Source of the DNA: Alligator mississippiensis
Taxonomy: Eukaryota; Chordata; Crocodylia; Alligatoridae
Direction of reading: 5' to 3'
Length of the DNA stretch: 64,000 nucleotides
Assembly: GCF_030867095.1 (NCBI RefSeq)
Contig: NC_081824.1
Span: forward strand, 147,713,433-147,777,432
Each line of letters opens with the position of its first letter. Positions within the stretch are counted from its first letter, which is position 1. The notes under the pieces are model-generated. The model was not told where the DNA came from and searched no databases. It saw nothing but the letters and a program-made list of their open reading frames with translations. This document shows positions 40,801 to 52,047 of the stretch, piece by piece. The translations under genes were made by a program, and so were the position numbers.

Positions 40801-43800
40801 CAGAGACCCTGGAATGGTTCATGCACTGACTTAATAAAATGCCTTATCTTTTCAGCCGTAACAACTGAAAGTTTGCATTAAAACATTAGGTTTAGATGCT
40901 GTTGAACTGATGGTATTTACTCATTTATGCCTTAACTAGGGTTCCCATGGATTTTTTTTTTTTTTATATCCTGGCTTTAAGGAAATGCCATGGTGGATTT
41001 AAATTCTAATCTAGAGGAATACAAGTGTTCACACATACATATATGTATGGAAATGAAATGGCAATTAGAATTGTACTTTTTTTGTAAATCCAAAGACAAA
41101 AAATTAGTTTCACAATCACATGTGAGTGGGATGCAATTGCAGCAAAAGCAAATTTGGGCAGCATCAGGAATGCTGCTTTTGAGGGAGGGAGCGTGTGGCT
41201 ATGTAGAGTTTGTGGGTTGTGGTAGTCATGAATTAAGCATCAGTTTCTGTAGCTGGGAGAAGAGGACTTTATAGAATACCTTTACCAAGAAAAACCATGC
41301 CTATCAATCTTTGCCTTAATCTAAGCCTGCTAAAGGAACAGCTTGCTATCTCTAGCATTCAAGGCATTAAATGTTATACATCATGCTTGCAAAGGCATGT
41401 TTAAAGGATGGAGCTAGGTTTAATTGTGTGTATTAGTGTGTGTTTGGAGTAATACATTTAACTTCTGGTCAGTAAAACATGCCCCTCTGGTTTCTATTTT
41501 CACCTTTTCCACAGCCAGTGTTCTGATGTTGAACTATCCTTTGTAAAATGAAGGCTGCTGTAAATTTCAGTACCTTTATAAGATACAAGGAGAAAAAAAA
41601 TCAGCTAAAAAAAATCAAACTTCCATCTGCAAAGCTTTTGCCAAAATCTATAAGTATGACCAAAGATTCTTATAACCAGAGATCACAGAGAGAAAATCTT
41701 TTTCCTATCATTATTTTGGTGCATTAGACAAAACTCAAGTATATTGCCAAATTCAGTTTCCCTTTTGGTTGCATGTTTCCCACATTAACAGTGTGTGAGC
41801 CGGGCCCCGAGCCCACCCTCGCCGCCATGCACGGTGGTGATTCCGATCCCATTCTGGCCGCCATGGGCAAGCCGGGGGTGAACCGGGGTCGTACCAGACC
41901 CGTCTCCGGTGCACGCGGGCTGTGGCCGTCAGCCCGGACACGCGGGGTGGGAGAAACCGCGGGATGGTTTTGTGCATGCGAGTTAGAATTAGTCACGGAG
42001 GCGTAACGGTTGATTGAAAAGATTGTTTACTTACACCCAAAGATGGTATTGGTGTAGGCTGGATAAGTTTCCAGGCACAGCTCTCGCTTGAACCCTTGTT
42101 GGAGGACTCTGACAAAACGATTGCTCCCATGGAGTTTGCTCGGCTCCGCGGGTTTTGTTATTTGGTTCCCAGGCCCCCGGAGCTGTTAAGACTCCGTGGG
42201 TTCGAAAATTGGGCTCGGTCCGGTTTCTGTTACCCGGAGTTGCTGAAGCTCCGCAGGTCTGGTTAAGTTGGGTTCGAAAAGTTTCCCCGGAGTTATTCAG
42301 GCTCTGCGGGTCCGATAAGTTTTCCCTGGAGTTTGCTAGGCTCCGTGGGGTCCGAAATTATAGGAAAGGGATACGTCTAGGATTGCGCTCGGCGACGGGG
42401 AGAGGCGAGAAGTGAAAGCTCCGTAGGCTCAGCTCTATTGCCTCTCTCTGCCTGCTTAGGGGAGGCGCTCCGGATCCGCAAGGGTCCACAGCGCTTGGAG
42501 ACCTTCACACAGAATATCTCTCTCTCCTCCCTCCTCCAGTGTTCGTGGAGTCCTCCAACTTGGGCGGAAACCACACAAGCCTTATGTACGGCTAGCAAGC
42601 CAATCGCTAGCCGCCACGTGTGCCTAAATTAGGAGTCGGCCAATAACATGGCGTGGACTCTAATACAAATGGTGGGAACTTCTTTGCGGCGAGCATCACT
42701 ACGATGCAAAAGGAATGCACACTGCAAAGAAGCTGTAATTTAGCGGGATATCCCCTGTTGCACCAGAGCTCTCTCTAGCAGCAGAGAGCTCTACCGTGCA
42801 AAGAAAGCGACAAAAATGGTGGGAAATAATTTAGCGGTGCCGAAGTGCACATACAAACAAAAAATCACAACTTTGGGTTGTGACAAACAGGAGACGAGCA
42901 TTTTAATAGGGATATGGTGATAAAAGCACAGATTTGCTGGAGAGTCAGAAGGCTCAATTCTCATTTCAAATTGCCCATAACCTGTTTTGAGGTCTGAATC
43001 TCTAGAGTTGCTTACAGATGGGGGGGCAGGGGAGGTGGGAACAGCACGCTACTTTCAGCTCAGTGCACTCCTGTGCCAAGCTCAGTGCATGCCCAGACAA
43101 AACATTGCGTCAGTTTACTTGGCTTGCCCAGCATCTGTATAGCTCATGCACTTCAGCAGGGCTTTTTGGCGCTTCTATCTAATAACTGATTGAATCAGCT
43201 ATTAGATAAAGGTACCAACAAGCCCTGCTGAAGCACCCAATCTATATAGACACTGGGGAGCTGGGTCAAACTGACACAATGCCTCTTCCAGTAAAACTCG
43301 GCGGGGGGGGTGCTTTTATTTTTTACATCAGTTAGCACCCTAGAAGTGTAGTGTGTAGAATCAAGTTGATGGTTAGCAAGTGTTCGGCTGTACTAATGCA
43401 TATACGTATGTGCAGCTATCACGGTAGAAAGATGACTAATAGTTTCAGTTTCTGCATTTTAGCGTTTTGCTGCTGTCATCATGAGAATAAGAGAGCCACG
43501 TACTACTGCACTTATATTCAGCTCTGGAAAAATGGTGTGCACAGGAGCTAAAAGGTATGTGTATGTGTCCTATATCTGCTTATTAATCAGCCTTTTGGTC
43601 AGGCATAAAACTAGAGTGTGCAGCAGCATGGCAGCTGTGTGCAGTTAAACAGGCAGTGCATGGGCAGGTAGGAGAAATTAGCAGGCTGAGTACTGAAAAG
43701 TAGGCATTGCTCAGGGGCAGACCTTCCCGCCATTTTTGCTGAGAGTCAAACACTTCCAGGACTGAAGGAATTCAAACGAAGACATACAGTATATTTGTTA

Positions 43801-46800
43801 GGGCCCCTCTACACCTCCAAGTAAAATTACAGTGGGATTTAATGCACAATCCACAGAAACATGTCTCAACATGTGCATGGCAGGAGGCGTGATCATGGGA
43901 TTGCAAATCAGACCCTATTAAGGTTTGTTGCCTGTGCAGGAGGAGCCTGTTCCCGGGCTCACCTTTCACCAGCAAGAAGCAAACTCCTATGGTTGGGAGC
44001 CCCCTCAACTGACTAGGTACCCCACATGCCCCCCAAAGGTGGGAGACCATAGCTGCTGTGATTCCACCCAGAGGGGCGCACCACAATCCAGTGTCCCCAC
44101 AGCTGGGAGCTCTGCTCAGCTGACGGGGCTCCCAGCCGCAGGGGCACAGGCTGCACGTGCAAATTAAAACTGGATGGAAACCAGCCCTAAAGTTGTTATA
44201 CATTTTCCAGCAATACCTTCATAGCTGGTTGGACCTTTTTAAGGCACCATAGCTAATTTGCATATGTAGCTAGTCTAAATTCATTGCAGTTTACCAGGTA
44301 ATTGCATAATATATGTAACCTGTAGAGGTCAGGTGGGTTACCAGATGTTCTGACTTCACTCTCAGTGGCTGAATAAAGGTTTTAAATTTAGTTTCCTTAA
44401 GAAATGATGCAATTTGTATGAGAGGCAAGGATTTTTTTGCAGGTGATCTTTTATTAGGCTAACTGCAGGGGGAGGGCCTTGTACCTTCTCACTGCAGTTG
44501 ATCCAATGAAAGAGATCACCCCACCTCATTAATTTGTTTGAAGCATTCTTCCTATTGATTTTAAATTTTCTTGAAGGAATGAAATCCACCTTACCTGACT
44601 TCCATGCCAACTACTGACTTGCACAATTTCGAGGCACTTAACCATGCTGCTTAGTTTTCTCATTGTGTTTCAGACAAGGGACTTGAATCTGGTCCTAACT
44701 CATCCCAGATGACTATCTTAACCACCAGTTTCTCCATCTATAAAATGACAATACTTATTTCTCACAGCTGATGAGGATTAGCCAGTGTGTACCATATTTG
44801 ATGGGAAGTACTATGTAAGAGAGAGTATTTGTTTATATAGCGCTCATCACTGCACCTGGCTGCTCCACAGAAATTTAAAACTAAAACAGATTTAGTGGAT
44901 AAGAAAGGCATACTGTTTTGTGGAAGGTAAATAATAACAGCCTGGAAAGAAAGAGCTAGCAATAATGGACAAGGCTTCACAAGCAAACTGAGCAAAACCA
45001 TTCATGAAACTTTTTTTCCTCTGGTGGAATTTTTGAAATCTCAACACAACATTTTCTTGTTCAGCATCTCAGCCTAACTAGACATCTTTTAAATTTCCTT
45101 CCCTTCTGGAGGCTTGAGGAGGGGACAGACCCACCAGCATTTCAATAGCAAATAGCTTGCTGGTTAAGGTGGTCATTTAGGATTGGGGAAACCGAGGCAT
45201 AAGTTCCTGGTCTGATCTGGGTAGAAGGATTTGTAGCTTCTCATTAAAATTAGATTGTAACGCATCAGCATTTTCCAATAAAAACACTTGAGATATTCCT
45301 GACCAGCCCTGAATTTTAATCGAGAAGTTTTATATGTTCCAAGTTTCGAAGATTGCAGGGGAGCATGATGGGTATGCTTTCAGGGGGAGTTGGGTAGAAT
45401 GACAGTTTGGCTCCATAAAGAGTAAAATGTGAATTTACTCTCAGGCTTCTGACAAGGCATTAAAAAAACTAAAAGCAGGTTACCAGTTTAAGCTAGAAAC
45501 TGATTCCAGCAGTTCCTAACATTGCCTGTTTCAGGATACATCTTTAACCACTCCATCTCCTTCAGCTTTTCTCTATGATATATTTTACATTTAATGCTGA
45601 TAACTTCTTTGATATTGACCAGAGAAAATAAAATGGTGGTTTCTTCTCCCTCCAGTGAGGAGCAATCCAGATTGGCAGCAAGAAAATATGCCAGAGTTGT
45701 GCAGAAACTGGGCTTTCCTGCAAAATTCTTGGACTTTAAGATTCAGAACATGGTGGGAAGCTGTGATGTGAAATTTCCTATCAGATTAGAGGGACTGGTA
45801 CTTACACACCAACAATTCAGCAGGTAAATAAAAGGCTTAACACTATTCATTTCTTGCTGCCTCCTGTTCCATGTAGAAGTATTTTGAAAGAGAAGTCCCC
45901 TGAGCTGAGTCTTTGTGTGAATGCTTCATAATGTACAATATTGAGATGTTGGTAGGGTGAGATGGGAGAGGCTTAACTTACTGCATTTCTTTTTATTTAA
46001 GTTGGGTGCGGCAGCTGCAGAACCCCGGGGTCTTATAAAAGATTAAGAAATAATTATCAAGCTCTGATGTACGTAAGATCAGTGGGTGAGATTTCAGTAA
46101 AACTTGCATAAATGTTTCTTTGTTGATAGGGAGAACCCTACAGTTTTATTCCCCTTGATCCTATGCCTCTTGTTTGGTCAGCTTCCCCAAGATACTAATC
46201 CATTCAAACAGTCCTCCCTGCTACTGCCTTAAAAGCTTTGTGGAGCCACCTTTCACTGTACATCTCTGGTCTTACAGATGGAAGTAAATGCATCCAGTCT
46301 GTTAGATACCCAAACCCATCTGTCAGAACTTGAGATGGGTGGAACTGCCTGTCTACAGGAATGTCGCTGGGTAAATTTGCAGAGACAGATTATATTGTAA
46401 AATGAACAAAACAGAAAATTAGCAAGAAATATTCAGTATTGGGGAGGTTGTGGTGTGGAGAGCAGGTAAGGATACAAAGTTGGGTATTGAATTAAATACG
46501 TGCAAAAACCTTCACAGTTTCTCCATGTGTCTGAAATAGAGAAAAGACTGTTTAACTCCTATTGACTCAGATTAAATGACACACACAAGAAATGATGACA
46601 GAGCAAACACAAGTTTAGAATTCAAGAGGCAAAAGTTAACTGATTAAACTCTAATTATTAACTTGTGGACTTTCAATTTGTATTCCTTGTGTGTATATTT
46701 CTCTTGTGTGCGACTTGTTTGAAGCCATTCATTACTTGCCGTAGAAGTTATGCCAGGAAAATCCAACTTCCACTGCTAAGGATGAGAAGGATTAGCCTCA

Positions 46801-49800
46801 TCAGTGACCCTGATTCACTTGTTAGAATTCCATAGTGGTTGCTTGACCTTTTTGCTTTCTTTCCAGTTACGAGCCAGAGCTGTTTCCTGGCTTAATCTAC
46901 AGAATGATCAAGCCAAGAATTGTCCTGCTTATTTTTGTTTCTGGAAAAGTGGTCTTAACTGGTAAGTAACCAAGATGACAGTATCTGATTTTAATAGTTC
47001 AAACTATAGAACTGGCAACTGTGTTTTTTAGTGCCTTGTAGACTGCTAAAGTAAAGCAAGTGACAGCATCAAATCAGGAAAGTGTATTCTTTGCTATTCA
47101 TCATTTGCTGGAACGATGATCAATCTGAAACCAAAAATAGGCTATGGAGCATTTTAATATTATGGTCCAGGTGCCTTAATGAAATGTATATGAAGTTATA
47201 CTTCAGGCTTACATAAATTATACCAAGATTCTCTGGCCCTCCAACCACTACCCTATGCTACTTATCTATGTGGGCACAAATGACAGGGCTTGGAACAATC
47301 CCAGCCGGGTCATGAGAGACTACAGGGCTCTGGAAGTGGGGCTTAGGGTTTTGGGGGCGCAGGTGGTCTTTTCCTCACTCCTCCCAGTTGTGGGTCATAG
47401 GCTGAGGAGGGAGAGATGGGTTGAGGTAGTCAACCAGAGACTGTGGCACTGGTGTCATCATACAGGCTTCGGCTTCCACAATCACGGCCCGCTCTTTAGT
47501 GAGGGAGGCAGTGGGCTGCTGGGAAGAGATGGCCTCCACCTCACTGTGCTGGGGAGGAGGCTTTTCTCAGCTAGACTTGCTGACCTGCTTGACCGAGCTT
47601 TAAACTGAACTCGCTGGGGGATGGTGGGAGTACCGCCACTGCAAGCCCACTGGGCAGTTTTTGTAAACCCAGCAGGCTAAGGCACTCAAGGGAACCCACC
47701 CCTACCCCAGCCCCAGAGTGATCTGTAGAAAAGGCAAGGGCCCTGAATGGGACACTTATGTGCCTATACACTAATGCCAGGAGCCTGGGGAACAAACAGG
47801 AGGGACTGGTCCTCCTGCTAAACCAAAACCATTACGATCTCATAGGGATAATGGAGACCTGGTGGGACTCCACTTATGACTATGGCCACAGGTATAGATG
47901 GTTATACCTTGTACAGGAGGAATGGTGTGGGCAAAAGGGACAGGGAGGTAGTTCTTTATGTCAAGGAAAGCTATGCATCCCTGCAAGCTGACATTGGCAC
48001 CTGGGGGGTTGGGGGGCAATTGGAAACTCTCTGGGTCAAAATCCATGGTGAACAAGGCACAGGGGACACAATGGTGGGGGTCTAATGCAGACCTCCTAGC
48101 CAGGTTCGAGAGCTTGATCAGGAATTTGCCAGGGAATTAGCTGAGGCTGCACGCTCCTGGTGCATGGCTGTTGTGGGAGATTTCAACTACCCAGACATCT
48201 CGTGGGAAGAGCGCTCGGCCACATCCAAATGGTCACAAAGCTTCCTTGTGTGTGGATGAGCTCTGTCTGACTCAAGAAGTCCATGGACTGACAAGAGGCA
48301 AAGCGCTGCTCAACCTGGTACTGGCAACGGGGGATGACTTAATCAGCGACCTAATGATTAAAGGGAAGCTGGTAGACAGCGACCATGAGCTGATCACCTT
48401 CACCATCTGCCGTAAAGCAGGCAAGTCGGTCAGCAAAGCAGAAGTCCTCGACTTCAGGAAAGCTGACTTTGACAAGCTCAGGAGGCTTGTTGGTGAGGCC
48501 CTAAGAGACCACAACCCAAAGGGGAGGGGATTTCAGGAAGAATGGTTGCCCCTCAAGGGAACAATCCTGAAAGCACAAGCAATGTCTGTCCTGTCTCAGA
48601 GGAAAGGCAGCAAAAGGGCACAGCAGCCCCCTTGGCTCTGCAGGGAACTAGTGGACCTCCTGCATCTAAAAAGGAAGGCCTATAATGGATGGAAGGCTGG
48701 ATCCACCCTAAAGGAGGAGTACTCTGCACTGGTCCGGACCTGTAGGGAGCGAACTGGGAAAGCCAGGGCTGTGACTGAACTCCAACTGGCTACCAGTATC
48801 AAGGACAATAAAATGTTCTTTTTTAGATATGTGGGGAGCTGGAGGAAAAGCAAGGGTAACATTGGACCCCTGCTAAACCATATGGGTCAGCTGACAACCA
48901 ATGCCCAGGAAAAAGCCAACCTGCTCAATGGGTATTTTGCATCAGTTTTTCACCAGCCCCAAGGGACGGCCCTGCCCAATATGGTGTGGGACAGCCAGGG
49001 CGAGGGAGAACTATTACCGCACATTAATGTTGACCATATGAAGGAACACCTTTGAGAGCTTGGACACCTTCAAGTCAGCTGGCCCTGACAGCTTACACCT
49101 CAGAGTACTTAAGGAGCTGGCAAGCATCATAACTCGGCCACTGGCACGGATCTTCAAGAACTCGTGGCACTCGGGCGAAGAGTCCAATGACTGGAAGAAG
49201 GCCAGTGTGGTACCTATATTCAAGAAAGGGAGGAAAGTAGATCCGAGGAACTACAGACCCATCGGCCTGACCTCCATCCCTGGGAAGATCTTGGAGAAAA
49301 TCATCAGAGACCATTCTTGACAAACTGGCTGATGGCAGCTTCTTGAGGGATAGCCAGCATGGGTTTGTTGCGGGTAGGTCTTGCCTGACCAATCTCATCT
49401 CCTACGACCAGGTGACATATCACCTGGACAAGGGAGAAGAGATTGATGTCATATATCTTGACCTTAAAAAAGCTTTCAGTCTGATATCCCATGATCATCT
49501 TATAGAAAAACTGGCCAATTGCAGCGTCGGCTACATCACAGTCTGCTGGCTGGGGAATTGGCTTCGAGGTAGGACCCAGAGAGTGGTAGTTGATGGAAGT
49601 CAATCATTGTGGTGTGCCGTGACCAGTGGGGTCCCCCAAGGCTCCGTTCTTGGGCCTATACTTTTTAACATCTCTGTTAATGATGTGGACATTGGTGTCA
49701 GGAGCAGACTGGCCAAGTTCGCTGATGACATCAAACTTTGGGGTAAAGCATCCACGCCCGAGGACAGGATGGTGATCCAGGCTGACCTTAACAGGCTCGG

Positions 49801-51444
49801 AAAATGGGTGGATGAAAACCTGATGGCCTTCAGCTCTGAAAAATGCAAGGTACTCCACCTTGGGTAGAAAAACCCGCAGCATGCTTATAGGCTCAGCAGT
49901 GCTATGCTTTCTAGCACCGTGGCCAAAAGAGACTTGGGGGTCATGATTGACCACAAGATGGATAAGAGCCACCAATGTGATGTTGCAGCCAGCAAAGCGA
50001 ACAAAACTCTGGCTTGCATCCATAGATGCTTCTCAAGCAAATCCCAAAATGTCATCCTCCCACTGTACTTGGCCTTGGTGAGGCCGCAGCTGGAGTACTG
50101 TATCCAATTCTGGGCTCCGCCATTTAAAAAGGATGTGGAGAAACTTGAGAGAGTCCAGAGAGCCATATGCATGATCAGAGGGCAGGAAAACAGGCCTTAT
50201 GATGAGAGGGTGAGAGCTATGGGACTCTTCAGCCTGGAAAAGCACAGGCTCAGGGCGGCCCTGGTGGCTGCCTGTAAGTGTATAAGGGGTGTGCATCAGG
50301 ATCTGAGGGAGTGCCTGTTCACCAGAGCGCCCCATGGCACAACGAGGTCAAACAGTCTCAAACTCCTCCAAGACCATTTCAGGCTGGACATAAGGAAGAA
50401 CTTCTTTATAGTCTGAGCCCCCAAGGTGTGGAACAGACTCTGGACTCCTTTAAGAGTCAATTGGACGTTTATCCTGCTGGAATCTTGTGACCCCAGCTGA
50501 CTTTCTGCCCCTGGGGCAGGGGGCTGGACTCGATCTTCTGAGGTCCCTTCCAGCCCTAATGTCTATGAAATCTATTAAATGAAATGCATGCAAAAACATA
50601 GTAACTTAAAAGCATTTTCCATCGGGTATAAAGTGTCACTGCTTTGAGAAGCACAGTGAAGTATCTCACACATGAAATGCATAGAAAATAAGCTAAACAG
50701 TTAATCTAAATTACTCCAAATAGCATATTGGCAAGAGGCAATGTTAGTAAGAAATTGGGCCACCTTTATCTGTGAATTTGGCAGTGGAGAGGAGGGTGGT
50801 TTGCAGTGGTGTGGACATTCCTTCCCCCCCTTCAGTTGACTGTGCCATAACTGCCTTTTTTAAGTCCCCAAAAGCCCAGAGCCTTTTTTTTTTTTTTTTT
50901 TTTTTTTTTAAGTCCCCAAAGCCTGATTTCCCCACTGCTACCACTATCCCTGGCCACCCCAGACCCAGGGGCTCCAAAGCTGCTGTAGTCTGCTCCAACC
51001 AGATTCTGCACAGTTCTGGCCTCAGCCAGGGGCAGCAGGAGCAGTGGGCAAGTTCCTTCTCCCTATGAGCCCGGGAGCAGGCTCAAGGGAAGGAGAGTGG
51101 AGAGGAGAGGAATGAAGGGGAGGGAAGTTTCTTACCTGTTTAAGACTTGAGGGGTCCCCTGTGGCATGGTCCGCTTGCTCGTGTGGGCTGGGAGCTGGGG
51201 TGCAGCTGTCCCTGCAGTACCAGTGGCTGCTCCCACATCCCACTTGACAACATTTTGGATCCATCCATGTATATATCTGGATCTAGATACAGATGTCAAG
51301 ATTGATAACTGAAACTGCTAGTTCTTGAGTAGAATGCATGCACTAACTTTTTTCTTTTTTGTAGGTGCAAAAGTCAGAGCAGAAATTTATGAAGCCTTTG
51401 AAAACATATATCCTATTTTAAAGGGATTCAGAAAGACAACGTAA
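34818..51444 (+). CDS. TBP: TATA-box-binding protein, seven coding exons
   Basis: General transcription factor that binds TATA DNA and nucleates TFIID, SL1 and TFIIIB in the nucleus. Coding exons: 34818-34871, 35884-36212, 37338-37425, 43463-43554, 45656-45823, 46867-46961, 51365-51444. All introns are GT-AG and in phase. The total is 906 nt, 301 residues. Exon 1 of the coding set reads [18 protein letters not shown]. The next encodes the variable N-terminal region with a short interrupted glutamine stretch and Thr-Pro-Met repeats. From SGIVPQLQ onward the two-repeat saddle domain (about 180 residues) matches the human core as I recall it, ending GFRKTT. The protein is shorter than human (339) almost entirely because of the glutamine tract. 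Introns 4 (6.0 kb) and 7 (4.4 kb) are swollen by transposons. No coding damage is seen. Confidence 0.98.
35534..35697. mobile_element. hAT-type MITE in TBP intron 2
   Basis: It begins CAGTGGTTCCCAAACT and ends GATTGGGAACTGCTG, imperfect hAT inverted repeats. The inside repeats a TACCACC/TACCACTG phrase. No clear 8-bp duplication remains, so it is old. Confidence 0.65.
35992..36027 (+). repeat. TBP: Short interrupted CAG/CAA tract encoding the TBP glutamine stretch
   Basis: Twelve codons read [12 protein letters not shown]. The longest pure run is five glutamines and is already interrupted by CAA, so the tract should be stable. The equivalent human tract is usually above 30 residues and expands in SCA17. 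Confidence 0.95.
37840..38767. mobile_element. Solo LTR fossil, copy 1, in TBP intron 4
   Basis: A 928-bp element with TG...CA ends, flanked by an exact 5-bp duplication, GTCCT (37835-37839 and 38768-38772). It aligns along its whole length with copy 2 at 41792-42885 in the same direction. It is CpG-rich, unlike the surrounding intron, and has no internal coding region, as expected of a solo LTR left by recombination. The minus strand starts TGTCACAACCC, a common retroviral LTR start, so the element probably lies in minus orientation. Family (ERV or Gypsy-like) is unassigned. Age: moderate, since the duplication is intact while the copies have visibly diverged. Confidence 0.82.
39985..40015 (-). 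mobile_element. Tiny CR1 3' tail remnant
   Basis: ATAGAATCATAAGTTTGGAA followed by GGGACC is the reversed CR1 3' end. Only about 30 bases are recognisable. Confidence 0.4.
40110..40515 (+). mobile_element. CR1 LINE 3' fragment in TBP intron 4
   Basis: The coding sense resembles [16 protein letters not shown] and [15 protein letters not shown], the CR1 ORF2 C terminus, then a 3' tail with GGCTGGACCCGATAACC and GGTCCCTTCCAGC. It is 5' truncated and broken by frameshifts and a stop. Confidence 0.85.
41792..42885. mobile_element. Solo LTR fossil, copy 2, in TBP intron 4
   Basis: A 1094-bp relative of the element at 37840-38767, with TG...CA ends and an exact 5-bp duplication, AACAG (41787-41791 and 42886-42890). 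It is longer mainly because it holds five copies of an internal GGAGTT...GGCTCC hairpin unit (starts 42132, 42179, 42236, 42289, 42328) against two in copy 1. The different duplications show two independent insertions rather than one duplicated segment. It has no coding interior. An open frame across the repeats is accidental. Confidence 0.82.
43104..43282. repeat. 180-bp palindrome (foldback element) in TBP intron 4
   Basis: Outer arms CATTGCGTCAGTTTA and CAAACTGACACAATG pair, and so do inner arms TTCAGCAGGGCTT with AAGCCCTGCTGAA and ATCTAATAACTGATT with its near complement. The centre is near 43193, only 180 bp upstream of a TBP coding exon at 43463. Confidence 0.75.
43555..45655 (+). other. 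TBP: TBP intron 5, little recognised
   Basis: Mostly unique-looking. The segment 43800-44165 is GC-rich with open frames on both strands and may be an old repeat, but no termini or protein similarity were found. Confidence 0.5.
47236..50576 (+). mobile_element. CR1 LINE, 3.3 kb, ORF1 esterase remnant plus nearly complete ORF2, in TBP intron 7
   Basis: 47255-47608 reads [10 protein letters not shown] and [15 protein letters not shown], the GTND and DxxH blocks of the SGNH-esterase domain known from CR1-type ORF1. ORF2 starts near 47758: endonuclease text [27 protein letters not shown] (across a frame change) and SDHELI. RT text follows: [58 protein letters not shown] and an intact FADD box. 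It ends with RLDIRKNFF and a 3' tail GGACTCGATCTTCTGAGG. ORF2 is split by at least four frame changes and a stop near 49865, so it is inactive. The 5' part of ORF1 and the promoter are missing. Confidence 0.95.
50858..50921. repeat. T28 homopolymer between direct repeats in TBP intron 7
   Basis: TTTTTAAGTCCCCAAA occurs on both sides of a long T-run (about 50885-50909). It could be slippage or a duplication around a minus-strand poly-A insertion. Confidence 0.6.
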
Positions 51445-52041
51445 CAGTGTTTGCATATTTTTAAGAGAAACATTGAGGTACATTTGAAAAGGTATTGCAT
51501 ATGGCACAGCAGTGACAAGAGATGGACTTTCAATTACTGCAACACCAAGACTTGGACTCTTCTCCAGTTAGTGCCTAACTCCCTCATCCTGAAAAGGAAG
51601 CTGTGTTTTTATGGATTGTGTCTATTGGGTTACTGTGAGTTGCTTTGCTGGGCTGTTCTTGGAACAGCCCGTACAAATTTTATTTATATTCTGGCTTTTA
51701 AATAGTTTTAATGTCAGTTCTTTTATTATGAACCCATGAGTTGGTAAGTTGGTTTAAGAGATGCTTTTAACCATGTCGTTAGATATATAAACCACTTCAG
51801 TTGCTGTACATATAAGTTTTAACATTCGTCCATAAACCATGATTTTATAGGCTTCAAAAATTGTTTTTCAAATGTTTTGGGGCTTTTTTTCATTTTGATA
51901 CTTTTTTTGTGCCAGACACATTCCCTGTTTCCAGTGTTCAGCAGGACAGAGACTACCTTTATTAATGAAAACGGCTAGCTGTATATATTCCTCCTTCGTT
52001 GGGAACTAAATGTCAGATTTCTCTCATATCTCTACCTGTAC

Positions 52042-52047
52042 AATAAA
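52042..52047 (+). promoter_or_regulatory. TBP: Candidate polyadenylation signal of TBP (AATAAA)
   Basis: Canonical AATAAA about 600 nt past the TBP stop, the first such hexamer downstream. An ATTAAA at 52360-52365 could serve a longer form. Bases 51445-52500 are AT-rich, repeat-poor and look like 3' UTR. Confidence 0.55.

Noticed and set aside
42155-42415. 86-codon frame inside the second solo LTR
   Set aside because: Arises from the repeated hairpin units; LTRs do not normally encode protein and the first copy lacks it.
48171-49055. 294-codon frame in TBP intron 7 as a possible host gene
   Set aside because: It is the endonuclease-to-RT linker region of CR1 ORF2, flanked in order by other CR1 domains.
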